Part shown: piece after piece, positions 16,029-25,699 of the stretch
Layout: each line of letters begins with the position of its first letter
How positions within the stretch are numbered: the stretch's first letter is position 1
Assembly (NCBI GenBank): GCA_020630015.1
Contig: JAHDCF010000002.1
Location: 13,505-77,504, forward strand
Source: Planktomarina sp.
GTDB lineage: Bacteria; Pseudomonadota; Alphaproteobacteria; Rhodobacterales; Rhodobacteraceae
Length of the DNA: 64,000 bases
Reading direction: 5' to 3'
Program-made: the position numbers and the translations under genes
Notes under the pieces: generated by a model
Database searches by the model: none
What the model was told of the DNA's origin: nothing
Seen by the model: the letters and a program-made list of their open reading frames with translations, nothing else

Positions 16029-16859
16029 ATGCAAACAGTTTCTGAAAACCGGTGTTTTGGTGGTGTGCAGGGTGTTTATACCCATGCGTCAAAATCAACA
16101 GGCGGTGACATGACATTCGGGTTGTTCTTGCCGGAAGAGGCACAAGAAGGCCCCGTGCCGGTGTTGTGGTATTTGTCAGGTCTGACCTGCACCCACGAAA
16201 ATGCCATGGTCAAAGGCGGGGCGCAGGCTTGGGCCGCCGAACAGGGCATTGCACTTGTTTTTCCCGACACATCGCCACGTGGGGAAGGCGTTGCCGACGA
16301 CGAGGCCTATGATCTTGGCCAAGGCGCCGGATTTTATGTGAATGCGACCCAAGATCCATGGAAACCTCATTTCCAGATGTTTGATTATGTTGCCAAGGAA
16401 TTGCCGGCCTTGATCGGAGCTGAATTTGCCATCGATCTGGATCGTCAATCCATCACTGGCCATTCGATGGGCGGTCATGGGGCCCTGACGATTGCCATGT
16501 CAGGTGTCACACAGTTTAGATCGGTTTCTGCCTTTGCGCCGATTTGTAATCCCACGGGATCCGATTGGGGGCGCAAGCAATTGTCAGCTTATCTGGGGGA
16601 AGACGAAACCAATTGGGCGGCCCATGATGCATCGCTTTTGATGGCGGATCGTGGGTGCGACGCACCAGTTTTGATTGATACGGGCACGACTGATCAATTT
16701 GGTGATCTTTTGAAATCAGAAACACTGGCACAGGCCATGGTGGCCCGCAGGCAAGATGGTCAATTCCGAATGCAAAAGGGTTACGACCATTCCTATTTCT
16801 TCATTTCAACCTTCATGGAAGATCACGTTAATTTCCATGCAGAGGCATTGTGGCGTTAA
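16029..16859 (+). CDS. fghA: S-formylglutathione hydrolase
   Basis: This 276-residue alpha/beta hydrolase of the esterase D family cleaves S-formylglutathione to formate and glutathione, following FrmA. Ser146 sits in ITGHSMGGHGAL. The oxyanion region YLSGLTCTHENAM is near residue 48, and GFYVNATQDPWKPHFQMFDYV near 101 is highly characteristic. The last His is in YDHSYFFISTFMEDH. A strong ribosome site (AAGGGAGAAAGCC) precedes the start. It is about 5 kb from frmA. It is in line with the AEC transporter before it and sthA after it. Confidence 0.97.
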   Translation: MQTVSENRCFGGVQGVYTHASKSTGGDMTFGLFLPEEAQEGPVPVLWYLSGLTCTHENAMVKGGAQAWAAEQGIALVFPDTSPRGEGVADDEAYDLGQGAGFYVNATQDPWKPHFQMFDYVAKELPALIGAEFAIDLDRQSITGHSMGGHGALTIAMSGVTQFRSVSAFAPICNPTGSDWGRKQLSAYLGEDETNWAAHDASLLMADRGCDAPVLIDTGTTDQFGDLLKSETLAQAMVARRQDGQFRMQKGYDHSYFFISTFMEDHVNFHAEALWR

Positions 16860-16864
16860 GCATC

Positions 16865-18292
16865 ATGGAACACTATGATCTTATTATCATCGGATCAGGG
16901 CCTGCGGGGCGTTCTGCGGCGATCCAAGCGGGAAAGCTGAAACGTAAGGTTTTGGTGATTGATCGCCGTGACAGGCTGGGTGGTGTTTCGGTTCATTCCG
17001 GCACTATTCCTTCAAAAACCTTGCGCGAAACCGTTTTGAATTTGTCGGGTTGGCGCGAGCGCAGTTTTTACGGGCGATCCTATCGTGTGAAGGATGAGAT
17101 TGAAGCAGAAGATCTGAAGGTGCGCCTGCACAAAACGTTGGATTACGAAGTTGATGTGCTTGAACATCAATTCAATCGCAACCACGTGGAAACCTTGCAT
17201 GGGTTGGCAAAGTTTGTGGGTGAAAACGAACTGGAAGTCGCGACAGAGGCAGGGGATACCGTGCGTGTTGCGGGTGACAAGTTTCTGATCTCAACCGGCA
17301 CAAAAACATTTCGGCCAGATACGGTTCCTTTTAATGGCAAGAACATCGTCGACAGCGATGAATTTTTGGAAATGTCGCGCATACCAAGATCGTTGGTGGT
17401 GATTGGCGCAGGCGTGATTGGGGTGGAATACGCCACCATGTTTTCGGCGCTTGATGTGCGGGTGACGTTAATCGAACCGCGCGACAGCTTTCTCGATTTT
17501 ATCGACAAAACCCTGATCCAAGAATTCACCCATCAAATCCGTGAAAACGGTGTGGATTTGCGTTTGGGATCCGCCATGTCAGAGGTCATCGAAGGTGATG
17601 ACTATGTTGAAGTCTGCTTGGAAAATGGGCGTCGCGTACGCGCAGAGATGCTGTTGTTTGCCGCCGGGCGCATGGGTGCAACTGATCGATTGGGGTTGGA
17701 GTCCGTTGGTCTGGAAACCGACCATCGGGGAAGGATCGAAGTTGATCGGGGAACCTATCAAACCAGCGTGCCGCATATTTATGCCGCGGGGGATGTAATT
17801 GGGCACCCATCATTGGCATCCACCAGTTTGCAACAGGGTCGTATTGCCGCCTGCCACGCATTGGACACACCGACATTGGGGGAAAGCCCGTGGTTCCCAT
17901 ATGGCATTTATTCCGTGCCGGAAATGTCCACCTGCGGGATGAGCGAGGAAGAACTGCAAAAACGTGAAATCCCATACGAGGTTGGGATCGCACGGTTCCG
18001 AGAGACCAGCCGCGGCCACATCATGGGTTTGGAACATGGCATGCTGAAAATGCTGTTTTCCCTGAAAACCAGACGGGTGTTGGGTGTTCAAATTGTGGGT
18101 GAAGGCGCGACAGAGCTGATCCACATCGCACAGGCGGTTTTGAACCTGAAGGGTACGGTTGATTATTTCGTGCAAAACACCTTCAACTATCCCACCTTGG
18201 CAGAGGCTTATAAAATTGCCGGGTTAGACGCGTTCAATCGCATGCCCATTCCGGAAGAATTCAAAAGCCATGGTAAGGCAAAGAAAAAGTGA
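16865..18292 (+). CDS. sthA: Si-specific NAD(P)+ transhydrogenase
   Basis: This 475-residue flavoprotein of the disulfide-reductase fold balances NADPH and NADH in the cytosol. It shows the FAD site [19 protein letters not shown], a second nucleotide fold [19 protein letters not shown] near residue 174, the FAD motif [12 protein letters not shown] near 300, and the dimerisation domain. At the redox-active position it reads [15 protein letters not shown], with no cysteine, which fits SthA and excludes lipoamide or glutathione reductase. ATG 16865 matches the family N-terminus. A GTG at 16850, inside fghA, would add five residues and has AGAGG upstream, so it remains possible. The 3' end overlaps the DUF188 gene by four bases. 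Confidence 0.93.
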   Translation: MEHYDLIIIGSGPAGRSAAIQAGKLKRKVLVIDRRDRLGGVSVHSGTIPSKTLRETVLNLSGWRERSFYGRSYRVKDEIEAEDLKVRLHKTLDYEVDVLEHQFNRNHVETLHGLAKFVGENELEVATEAGDTVRVAGDKFLISTGTKTFRPDTVPFNGKNIVDSDEFLEMSRIPRSLVVIGAGVIGVEYATMFSALDVRVTLIEPRDSFLDFIDKTLIQEFTHQIRENGVDLRLGSAMSEVIEGDDYVEVCLENGRRVRAEMLLFAAGRMGATDRLGLESVGLETDHRGRIEVDRGTYQTSVPHIYAAGDVIGHPSLASTSLQQGRIAACHALDTPTLGESPWFPYGIYSVPEMSTCGMSEEELQKREIPYEVGIARFRETSRGHIMGLEHGMLKMLFSLKTRRVLGVQIVGEGATELIHIAQAVLNLKGTVDYFVQNTFNYPTLAEAYKIAGLDAFNRMPIPEEFKSHGKAKKK

Positions 18293-18738
18293 TTTTTGTT
18301 GACGCCGATGCCTGCCCCGTCAAGGCAGAGGTTGAAAAGGTTGCAACGCGCTTGAAAGTGCCGGTGAAAATGGTGTGCAATGGTGGCCTTCGCCCCAGCC
18401 AAAACCCATTGGTTGAAATGGTCTTTGTGGATCAAGGTGCAGATGTGGCTGACATGTGGATTGCAGATCATGCAGGTGCGGGTGATGTGGTTGTGACGAG
18501 TGATATTCCTTTGGCGGCGCGGGTCATCGAAAATGGCGCACGCGTGGTAAAACACAATGGTGAAGAGCTGAACGAACGGAACATTGGGCAAGTGCTGGCC
18601 ACGCGTGATCTGATGGCAGATCTGCGTGCGGCGGACCCGTTTCGCCAAGGCGGCGGCGCGGCGTTTGGCAAGGCGGACCGTTCGCGGTTTCTGGATGTTT
18701 TGGATCGTGCGGTGCGTCTTTCGGTTGGTCAAACTTAA
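18289..18738 (+). CDS. DUF188 (UPF0178, YaiI/YqxD) family protein
   Basis: This 149-residue protein of the YaiI/YqxD family has a PIN-like fold. It begins [18 protein letters not shown] and continues with [38 protein letters not shown] and [27 protein letters not shown], all hallmarks of the family. Conserved Asp residues (D4, D6 and those in VVTSDIPLA) suggest metal-dependent nuclease chemistry, though no activity is established. The start is GTG 18289, overlapping the sthA stop (GTGA), so it is coupled to sthA. Confidence 0.93.
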   Translation: MIFVDADACPVKAEVEKVATRLKVPVKMVCNGGLRPSQNPLVEMVFVDQGADVADMWIADHAGAGDVVVTSDIPLAARVIENGARVVKHNGEELNERNIGQVLATRDLMADLRAADPFRQGGGAAFGKADRSRFLDVLDRAVRLSVGQT

Positions 18739-18832
18739 TCCAAGACACATTGATCAATCAAAAGTCTGAATTCGGCATCGGCCTGGTCGCGTTCAAGACA
18801 GTCAACCCAAACCGCACAGGGCAGGTTGGTGT

Positions 18833-19786
18833 ATGTCAGCAAAACACACATATCTGATTGGTGCGGCTTGGGCTTTGTTTGCGACGTTGTTGTTTTCGAT
18901 CAACGACAGTCTGATTAAATTTCTTGCGGGCGATTACGCGTTGCACCAAGTGGTTTTTGTACGATCCTTTGTTGGGGTTTGTTTGCTTTGTTTGATCGTG
19001 ATCCCACTGCGGGGTGGGTTCGCGGATATAAAAACGGATAAATTGGGCCAACATATTTTTCGAAGCCTGTGTGTGGTTTGGGCCAATTTGTTTTTCTATA
19101 TGGCCCTGGCCGAAATGAAACTGGCCGAGGTGGTGGGCATATTTTTCGTCGCGCCTTTTTTGATTACGATCTTTTCCGTGGTATTCCTGAAAGAACATGT
19201 TGGCCCCCAAAGATGGGCGGCCATTGGCATCGGCTTTGTCGGGGTTTTGTTAATTGTTAAGCCAGGATCAGAGGCCTTTCGCCCAGTTGCTTTTCTGCCA
19301 ATCATGGCCGCCATGGGATATGCCACATTCCACATCATGACGCGCAAACTGGGGCGTTCCGAAACAATCGTTTCCTTGACGTTTTATCCCCCTTTGACGT
19401 TTTTGGCCGTCAGCATCCTTATTGGATTATCTTTGGGTCATGGAACGTTTGATCAAGGTGACGGCGCATTGGGCTTTGTCACACGCGCGTGGGTGTGGCC
19501 GGAATTCCAAGATTTACTTATCATGGCGGCCATCGGGGTTGGGGTAACCTTTGGGGGTGCGGCCATCAGCCAAGCTTACAAAATGTCAGAGGCGGCATTG
19601 GTCGCCCCTTTTGAATACCTCGCGTTGGTTTATGCGGCATTCTTTGGGTGGATGTATTTCGACGAATGGCCAGACGATGTTGCGTGGATGGGCATTGGTC
19701 TGATCTTGGTGTCGGGCCTGTTTATGGTTTGGCGCGAAGCCGTGAATGCCAACACACGGGTTGCACCGCCCAACGCCCCAAGATAG
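18833..19786 (+). CDS. EamA-type (DMT) transporter
   Basis: This 317-residue inner-membrane protein has ten predicted spans made of two EamA repeats. Recognisable parts are LFSINDSLIKFLAGDYALHQVVFVRSFVG in repeat one, FFVAPFLITIFSVVFLKEHVGPQRWAAIGIGFVGVLLIVKPG, and the matching EAALVAPFEYLALVYAAFFGWMYFDEWPD in repeat two. The substrate is unknown; relatives export metabolites such as amino acids. It begins after a GCAGG site and is followed 26 bases later by a HAD gene on the same strand, which suggests a small operon with the next two enzymes. Confidence 0.92.
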   Translation: MSAKHTYLIGAAWALFATLLFSINDSLIKFLAGDYALHQVVFVRSFVGVCLLCLIVIPLRGGFADIKTDKLGQHIFRSLCVVWANLFFYMALAEMKLAEVVGIFFVAPFLITIFSVVFLKEHVGPQRWAAIGIGFVGVLLIVKPGSEAFRPVAFLPIMAAMGYATFHIMTRKLGRSETIVSLTFYPPLTFLAVSILIGLSLGHGTFDQGDGALGFVTRAWVWPEFQDLLIMAAIGVGVTFGGAAISQAYKMSEAALVAPFEYLALVYAAFFGWMYFDEWPDDVAWMGIGLILVSGLFMVWREAVNANTRVAPPNAPR

Positions 19787-19812
19787 CGACTGTGTGGCAA
19801 GGAGGATTGCCA

Positions 19813-20433
19813 ATGCCCATCAAAGCCGTTGTTTTTGATATCGGGAACGTTCTGATCGAATGGCAGCCGGAACAATATTACGATCGTGTCTATGGCGCGG
19901 ACCGGCGCAAAGCCTTGTTCGACGCCGTGGATTTACATGGAATGAATGAACTGATTGATCAGGGGCAACCCTTCAAGGAAGTGATTTATGACTGGGCTGA
20001 ACAGCATCCTGAATTCGCAACAGAAATCCGGGATTGGCATGATGCGTGGATCACCCTTGCTGCCCCGCCGATCTGGCACAGTGTGCGCATTTTGCGATCA
20101 CTGCGTTTGCGGTTGATGCCTGTGTTTGCCTTGTCAAATTTCGGCGTTGAAAATTTTGAACTGGCCCAATCGCACTATGATTTTTTGAATGAGTTTGATC
20201 AGGAATTCATTTCAGGCCGACTGAAAGTCACGAAACCAAGCGCAGACATTTACGCCCAAGTGGAAACGGCATGCGGCATTGCCCCAGAAGATTTGTTGTT
20301 CACCGATGACCGGGCGGAAAATATCAAGGCGGCCCAAGAACTTGGGTGGCAAACCCATCTTTTTGATGGGCCTGAAGGATGGGCCGAAAGATTGGTATCA
20401 GAAGGCATTCTGTCGTCAGAGGAGGCCGCATAA
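19813..20433 (+). CDS. HAD-family phosphatase (YihX-like)
   Basis: This 206-residue HAD hydrolase starts PIKAVVFDIGNVLIEWQPEQYY, the N-terminal pattern of the YihX group, with the nucleophile Asp at residue 9. Motif II is MPVFALSNFG, the Lys motif is FISGRLKVTKPSADIY, and motif IV is DLLFTDDRAENIKAAQELGWQTHLF. E. coli YihX dephosphorylates alpha-glucose 1-phosphate; the substrate here is only inferred. The start at ATG 19813 is set by GGAGG. The TAA overlaps the start of the next gene (TAATG), so it is coupled to the ornithine-cyclodeaminase-like enzyme. Confidence 0.93.
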   Translation: MPIKAVVFDIGNVLIEWQPEQYYDRVYGADRRKALFDAVDLHGMNELIDQGQPFKEVIYDWAEQHPEFATEIRDWHDAWITLAAPPIWHSVRILRSLRLRLMPVFALSNFGVENFELAQSHYDFLNEFDQEFISGRLKVTKPSADIYAQVETACGIAPEDLLFTDDRAENIKAAQELGWQTHLFDGPEGWAERLVSEGILSSEEAA

Positions 20434-21335
20434 TGCGAACAATCTCATTCCCTGAAGGGGATTCCAAAATGGATTGGATGGCCTTGGTGGATGCACTCAA
20501 GGCCGGGCACGCACGCGAAAAGGCATCTGTGGAAGATCTTTTTCTGTATCGCGGGGATGATACAGTTTTGTCGCGGTCTGCATGGATTGATGGCATGGGA
20601 ATGCTGACCAAAACGGCAACCGTATTTCCAAACAATCCCTCACAGGGGCAACCAATGATCGGCGGTGGCGTCATGTTGTTCGACGACACTGATGGATGCT
20701 TGTCAGCCGTGATTGATTTCCATTTGATCACCAAATGGAAAACCGCAGGCGACAGTCTGTTAGGGGCGCTTTTGTTGGCCCCTAAGGATGTGAAAAACAT
20801 ATTGATCGTCGGGGCGGGCACCGTTGGCCATTCCTTGGTTCAAGCATTTTCTGCAGGGTTTCCCGGTGCGCAGTTCAGCGTGTGGAACCGCACCAACGCA
20901 AGCGCGATCAAGTTTGGTATCGAAACTGGGGCCACCGTGGTGGAAAGTTTGGAACACGCGGTTACCAGTGCAGATATTATTTTGACGTGCACAATGTCGA
21001 CAGAGCCCTTGATCCGGGGGGAATGGCTGCGCCCAGGGCAACACTTGAATATGATTGGTGCGTATCGCCCAGATATGCGCGAGGCTGATGATGATGCCCT
21101 GTTGAAATCACGTGTCTATGTTGACAGTTTCGACACCACCTTGGGTCACATCGGCGAATTGAAAATTCCGCTTGAGGCTGGCACCATCAAACGCGACCAT
21201 ATCTTGGCCGAATTTTATGAAATGGAAAAATTCGCCCCAGCTGAAAATGATATCACAGTGTTCAAAAATGGCGGTGGGGCGCATTTGGATTTGATGACGG
21301 CGACTTATGTGTTGGGGGCGGTTGAACCGGGTTAA
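20433..21335 (+). CDS. ornithine cyclodeaminase / mu-crystallin family protein
   Basis: This 300-residue NAD(P)-dependent protein has a Rossmann fold ILIVGAGTVGHSLVQAFSAGFP near residue 128. The OCD-family features are KTATVFPNNPSQGQPMIGGGVMLFD, an AVIDFHLITKWKTAGDS segment holding the conserved substrate Lys, and LNMIGAYRPDMREADDDAL. Family members deaminate ornithine to proline or reduce ketimines such as pyrroline-2-carboxylate. The choice cannot be made from sequence alone. Its first base overlaps the HAD stop codon. It converges with an MFS gene. Confidence 0.9.
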   Translation: MRTISFPEGDSKMDWMALVDALKAGHAREKASVEDLFLYRGDDTVLSRSAWIDGMGMLTKTATVFPNNPSQGQPMIGGGVMLFDDTDGCLSAVIDFHLITKWKTAGDSLLGALLLAPKDVKNILIVGAGTVGHSLVQAFSAGFPGAQFSVWNRTNASAIKFGIETGATVVESLEHAVTSADIILTCTMSTEPLIRGEWLRPGQHLNMIGAYRPDMREADDDALLKSRVYVDSFDTTLGHIGELKIPLEAGTIKRDHILAEFYEMEKFAPAENDITVFKNGGGAHLDLMTATYVLGAVEPG

Positions 21336-21341
21336 CATCCC

Positions 21342-22577
21342 TTATGCGGCGGCTGCCTTTAACGGCCGTTCTTTCACTGGCAAGTGCACAATGGCACTGA
21401 ACAACCCAACGCCAACACCAACCCACCAAACGGCGGTATAATCACCATAGATGTCGTACATCCGCCCACCCAGCCAGACACCCAGAAAGCTGCCCAATTG
21501 GTGGGAAAAGAACACAATGCCATACAGCGTGCCCATATACCGCAAGCCATAAATATGCGCCACCAAACCACTGGTCAGGGGAACGGTGGCCAACCACAAA
21601 GATCCCATCGCCACTGAAAACAAAATCACGCTTGTTGGGGTGATCGGGAATATGATGAATAAGGCTGCAATGATAGTGCGGCCCAGGTAAATGCCGGCCA
21701 AAAGATATTTCTTAGAATATCGTTTGCCCAAATATCCAGCAGTCAAAGTTCCGACGATGTTGGCAAGCCCAATCAAGCTGATGGCCAAGGCCCCCAGTGC
21801 AGATGTGCTGGTAATTCCAATGGAATATAGTGCACCACCCGGCAGGATCGGTCCGCAAAGTTCCGTCACGAATGCTGGAAAGTGTGCCGTCACAAATGCC
21901 AACTGATATCCGCAGGAAAAGAACCCAAGAAAGATAAGTGTATAGGACGGGTCTTTGAACGCTTTGACCAGAACTTGCCCGATGCTTTCTTCCAATTCTG
22001 CCTTGGTGGCGGCGGGTTCGGCCCTCATCAGCGGCAAAACCAAAAGCGTCGCCAAGATGATTCCGGCAAAGACAAGGAAGACCGACTGCCAAGGCATCAT
22101 CGTTAACAGCCATTCAGCAACCGGTGCGCCAACAACTTGCCCTGCTGAACCAGCCGCAGTTGCGATGGCCAATGCCATGGGTCGATTTTCATCAGATGCG
22201 GCCCGGCCAACCACAGCCAAGATAACGCCAAACCCGGTTCCTGCGATGCCAAAACCAACCAGCCAAGCATATGTTTGATGCGCCAAAGGCGTAATCGAAT
22301 AGGCAGATGCAACAAGGCCAACCGCATAAACGATCGCGCCCAAGATGATGGCCTTACGATCGGTCAGCTTTTCGGCGATGGCCCCGAAGATGGGCTGTCC
22401 TATGCCCCACGCCAGGTTCTGAACGGCAATGGCCAAACTAAACTCTGCGCGCAGCCAATTAAATTCTTCCGCGATCGGAATTTGGAAGACACCAAAGGAC
22501 GCTCGGATTGCAAAGCTGATCAACATGATGATGCAGCCAGCAACAAGGACAGGTGTGATCAAAGGGGCGCGGGTCAT
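21342..22577 (-). CDS. MFS transporter
   Basis: This 411-residue major facilitator has 12 predicted spans. The first is VAGCIIMLISFAIRASFGVFQIPIAEEF, and NLAWGIGQPIFGAIAEKLTDRKAIILG carries the conserved loop 2-3 motif. A central loop has EPAATKAELEESIGQVLVKAFKD, and the C-terminal half includes VWLGGRMYDIYGDYTAVWWVG. The pattern resembles the oxalate/formate-antiporter-like group, which moves organic anions. The substrate is not known. It is transcribed alone, convergent with the OCD-like gene and divergent from zapE. Confidence 0.93.
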   Translation of the reverse strand: MTRAPLITPVLVAGCIIMLISFAIRASFGVFQIPIAEEFNWLRAEFSLAIAVQNLAWGIGQPIFGAIAEKLTDRKAIILGAIVYAVGLVASAYSITPLAHQTYAWLVGFGIAGTGFGVILAVVGRAASDENRPMALAIATAAGSAGQVVGAPVAEWLLTMMPWQSVFLVFAGIILATLLVLPLMRAEPAATKAELEESIGQVLVKAFKDPSYTLIFLGFFSCGYQLAFVTAHFPAFVTELCGPILPGGALYSIGITSTSALGALAISLIGLANIVGTLTAGYLGKRYSKKYLLAGIYLGRTIIAALFIIFPITPTSVILFSVAMGSLWLATVPLTSGLVAHIYGLRYMGTLYGIVFFSHQLGSFLGVWLGGRMYDIYGDYTAVWWVGVGVGLFSAIVHLPVKERPLKAAAA

Positions 22578-22689
22578 GATGCGACCTTACGCTGATGTGA
22601 GGTGGGGGCAAGAGGTGATCTTGGCCCCAAGATTGCAAATTCTGATTTGGATATTTGCGCCTTGATACGGTGCAAGGTATGCGAAGATC

Positions 22690-23742
22690 ATGACGTTAAG
22701 CGAAGTATACTCAACCAAAGTGAACGATGGGCACTTAAATTGGGATGAAGCCCAAGTTGCGGCAATTGCAGAATTGGATCGCATTTTGATTGCGTTGAAC
22801 CAACCGGCGAAAAAAGGCTGGTTTGCAAAAACGCCAACGCCGCCCAAGGGGTTATATCTTTGGGGGGGTGTCGGGCGTGGTAAATCCATGGTGATGGATA
22901 TGTTTGCTGATGCAGCACCTGCCACACGTCGCGTGCATTTCCATGCATTCATGCAAGAGGTGCACACAGGCATGGGAGAGGCACGTAAAAAAGGTGTTGA
23001 AGACGCCTTGCAACCTGTTGCGGATAGAATTGCCGACGGCCTGAAATGCCTCGCTTTTGATGAGATGCAGATCACAGACATAACCGATGCAATGATTGTC
23101 GGCCGTTTGTTTGAGGCATTGATGGATCGTGGCGTGGTAATCGTGGCAACGTCAAACCGTGTGCCCGACGACCTATACAAAGATGGATTGAACAGAGCGC
23201 TCTTTGTGCCATTCATAGAGCTTTTGAAATCGCAGATGGTTGTGCATGAATTGGCATCCAAAACGGACTACAGACAAGATCGTCTGTCAGGACGGAAGGT
23301 TTATTTTAGCCCCCTCGGGCAAGAGGCAAAGAAAGCCATGGATGAACTTTGGCTTGATCTTGCAGGCGGCGCTGGGACGTCTTTGGTGTTTGAAGTGAAA
23401 AAACGCCAAGTGAAAATCCCAGAATTTCGTAATGGAGTAGGGCGGGCATCCTTCCAAGATTTATGTGGTGCTGCCTTGGGCGCCGCCGATTACCTTGCCG
23501 TGACAGAGGGGCTTCGGGTTTTGATGTTGGATGACATTCCAATTTTAGGACCCCACAACAATAATGAGGCCAAACGTTTCGTTACCCTGATCGACACAGT
23601 GTACGAAGCGCGCATTCAATTCATCGCTTCTGCCGATGCGATGCCTGAGGAATTATACCCCAAAGGTGCGGGAAGTTTTGAATTTGAAAGAACAGCTTCC
23701 CGCCTGAGGGAGATGCAGGCGGAAAGCTGGACTGCGGACTAA
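22690..23742 (+). CDS. zapE: cell division protein ZapE (AFG1-like ATPase)
   Basis: This 350-residue P-loop ATPase of the AFG1/ZapE family has a Walker A GLYLWGGVGRGKSMVMDMF near residue 55, followed by RRVHFHAFMQEVH. The Walker B is CLAFDEMQITDITDAMIVGRLF near 119, with the sensor region VVIVATSNRVPDDLYKDGLNR. In E. coli ZapE acts at the Z ring during constriction, and in mitochondria the relative AFG1 handles membrane proteins. The length is normal. The stop overlaps the convergent LysM gene by four bases. Confidence 0.95.
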   Translation: MTLSEVYSTKVNDGHLNWDEAQVAAIAELDRILIALNQPAKKGWFAKTPTPPKGLYLWGGVGRGKSMVMDMFADAAPATRRVHFHAFMQEVHTGMGEARKKGVEDALQPVADRIADGLKCLAFDEMQITDITDAMIVGRLFEALMDRGVVIVATSNRVPDDLYKDGLNRALFVPFIELLKSQMVVHELASKTDYRQDRLSGRKVYFSPLGQEAKKAMDELWLDLAGGAGTSLVFEVKKRQVKIPEFRNGVGRASFQDLCGAALGAADYLAVTEGLRVLMLDDIPILGPHNNNEAKRFVTLIDTVYEARIQFIASADAMPEELYPKGAGSFEFERTASRLREMQAESWTAD

Positions 23743-24212
23743 AGCCCTGAAAGTACTGGTATGCGCAGGCTTTGCCCGACTTTGATCGTATTGTCGGACG
23801 TCAATTGATGACGGTTCGCTAGATAGATTTCTTTGGCCTGTGATTGATCGCCGTAATATTGGCTGGCGATGCTGGCGATGCTGTCGCCCGGCAGGACAGT
23901 GTGCATCGCGAGGACTTCCACAGGGGTATCTGGGTCTTCGCGGTTCAAAAATGAAACGATTGATTGAACCCGTGCATCATTGTCTGCCGTGTTTTGCGTA
24001 ACTTCGACAGGTGCTAAATCGCCCGAAGAGATCTGAATTGCCGGCAAAGTTAGATCCGGAATTTGGATGCTGGCGGATGCAACATCTGTACGTCCCCCAT
24101 GCCCAATATCAATCGCGAATTCAGGTGATAACGTCCCCGGTGTTTTGGTTTGAAATACAAGAATGGCCAGAGCCGCGCAAAGCCCTGCCACTGGTAAATA
24201 AAATCGATGCAT
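23739..24212 (-). CDS. LysM-domain membrane-anchored protein
   Basis: This 157-residue protein has an N-terminal membrane anchor (HRFYLPVAGLCAALAILVFQ), an extended variable linker, and a C-terminal LysM domain (about residues 108-155). That domain runs MHTVLPGDSIASIASQYYGD, then IYLANRHQLTSDNTIKVGQSLRIPVLSGL. LysM binds peptidoglycan, so the protein is probably tethered to the membrane facing the wall. ATG 24212 is chosen because the longer open frame to 24308 adds polar sequence before the anchor; the ribosome site there is weak. The 224 bases before folC hold no further gene that I can see. Confidence 0.85.
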   Translation of the reverse strand: MHRFYLPVAGLCAALAILVFQTKTPGTLSPEFAIDIGHGGRTDVASASIQIPDLTLPAIQISSGDLAPVEVTQNTADNDARVQSIVSFLNREDPDTPVEVLAMHTVLPGDSIASIASQYYGDQSQAKEIYLANRHQLTSDNTIKVGQSLRIPVLSGL

Positions 24213-24436
24213 TGCCTGTACCCGATCTGCCCTTTTGTGTGCGAACAGCTGTGCGTCGCCCGGTCTAAAGCCGTTAAGGTGGATATTTGTACGATCCACG
24301 CAGGTCATGACGCATAGTGCCCCTTTTATCTATCACGATATCTTGTGTAGAAACTTGAACAAAAAACTAGATGATCGTGAATTGCATAGATGTTGAAGAT
24401 TTACAGCAGCTATGTCAAGGGGTGAAGCGAATCGGG

Positions 24437-25699
24437 TTAAGCCGCCGTGTCTTCCAGTCCAAAATGCCGAAGCACATGCCCGGCCAAATAAAGTGAACCG
24501 CAAATCAAAATACGGTGCCCAGATTCTTTGGCACGTTGAAAAGCCGTTTCAAAATCTTCGCTTTGGCTGGCGTCAATATTGTAGCTTTGAGCGGCAGACA
24601 TAATATCTTGGGCCGGAACGGCGTTTATTTCATTTGGTATGGTTACCGCAATTAATGCCGACAAATGCGGCGCAATTGGATTTAGAAAACCTGCAACATC
24701 TTTTGTGTTGATCATTCCGCAGATTGCCGTGGTTGGTTTGTCACTTTGGCTGGCCAGCGTTTGTGCAATGGCGGCCCCCGCTGCGGGATTGTGTCCCCCA
24801 TCCAGCCAAATATCCCCATCCAATGGAAGGCGCTGCATTCGCGCGGGCCATTTGGGTTGGGTCATCGCCGACAAACAAGCGATTTCATCAAACCCTAAGG
24901 TGCGCAAAGTGGCGATCGCCGCGCCCGCATTTTGGATTTGATGCGGGCCGGGCAATGCCGGCAAGGGCAAATCTAAAAGACCGGTTTCATCTTGAAAGAT
25001 AAGCCGATCCCGTTCCGTGCTGACGTGCCAATGTTGCCCATGAATCCACGGTACTGCGCCAACGGCATTTATTTTAGCTTCGATCACGTCAAGTGCCGCG
25101 TCTTTTTGTGGGCCGATAATGGCTGGGACGCCACGTTTTAAAATGCCTGCCTTTTCACCGGCGATTTCTTCGATGGTGTCACCCAAGAAGGCCTGATGAT
25201 CCAGATCAACCGGGGTAATGATGGTGGCGGCGGGTGAAGACACAACATTGGTTGCATCCAAACGCCCCCCCAGACCCACCTCAAGCAAGGTGTAATCTGC
25301 CTTGGTTTCCGCAAAGGCCAAAAGTGCGGCGCATGTCGTAATTTCAAAATAGGTGATATCGATGCCGGCATTCGCCTCGTAACACCGATCCAAAAGATCC
25401 GTTAGATCTGGTTCTGAAATCAGGGTTCCAGCCAGACGGATGCGTTCATGAAACCGCGCCAAATGCGGGGAGGTATAGGCGTGAACCTCTTTTTGTGCGC
25501 CTTCCAAGCCGGCCCGAACCATGGCTTGGGTTGAACCTTTGCCATTGGTTCCGGCGATGTGGATCACAGGTGGCATAAGATCTTGTGGATTTCCCAATGC
25601 ATCCAACAACCGCCAAACGCGGTCTAAGGTCAGATCGATCACCTTGGGGTGCAAGGCCATCATCCGTTCTAAGATCAGGTCGGATTTTTGGGTTGTCAC
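24437..25699 (-). CDS. folC: folylpolyglutamate synthase / dihydrofolate synthase
   Basis: This 420-residue cytosolic ligase adds glutamate to dihydropteroate and folates. The ATP loop is HIAGTNGKGSTQAMVRAGL near residue 47, followed by HAYTSPHLARFHERIRLAG. The Mur-ligase-like core has LLEVGLGGRLDATNVV near 140 and ITPVDLDHQAFLGDTIEEIAGEKAGILKRG near 165, and the C-terminal domain has WLDGGHNPAAGAAIAQ. The start is GTG 25699, overlapping the accD stop (GTGA). The accD-folC order is standard in this group. Confidence 0.96.
   Translation of the reverse strand: MTTQKSDLILERMMALHPKVIDLTLDRVWRLLDALGNPQDLMPPVIHIAGTNGKGSTQAMVRAGLEGAQKEVHAYTSPHLARFHERIRLAGTLISEPDLTDLLDRCYEANAGIDITYFEITTCAALLAFAETKADYTLLEVGLGGRLDATNVVSSPAATIITPVDLDHQAFLGDTIEEIAGEKAGILKRGVPAIIGPQKDAALDVIEAKINAVGAVPWIHGQHWHVSTERDRLIFQDETGLLDLPLPALPGPHQIQNAGAAIATLRTLGFDEIACLSAMTQPKWPARMQRLPLDGDIWLDGGHNPAAGAAIAQTLASQSDKPTTAICGMINTKDVAGFLNPIAPHLSALIAVTIPNEINAVPAQDIMSAAQSYNIDASQSEDFETAFQRAKESGHRILICGSLYLAGHVLRHFGLEDTAA

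Noticed and set aside
16865-18292. Dihydrolipoamide dehydrogenase or glutathione reductase
   Set aside because: The redox-active cysteine pair is missing ([13 protein letters not shown]), which fits soluble transhydrogenase instead.
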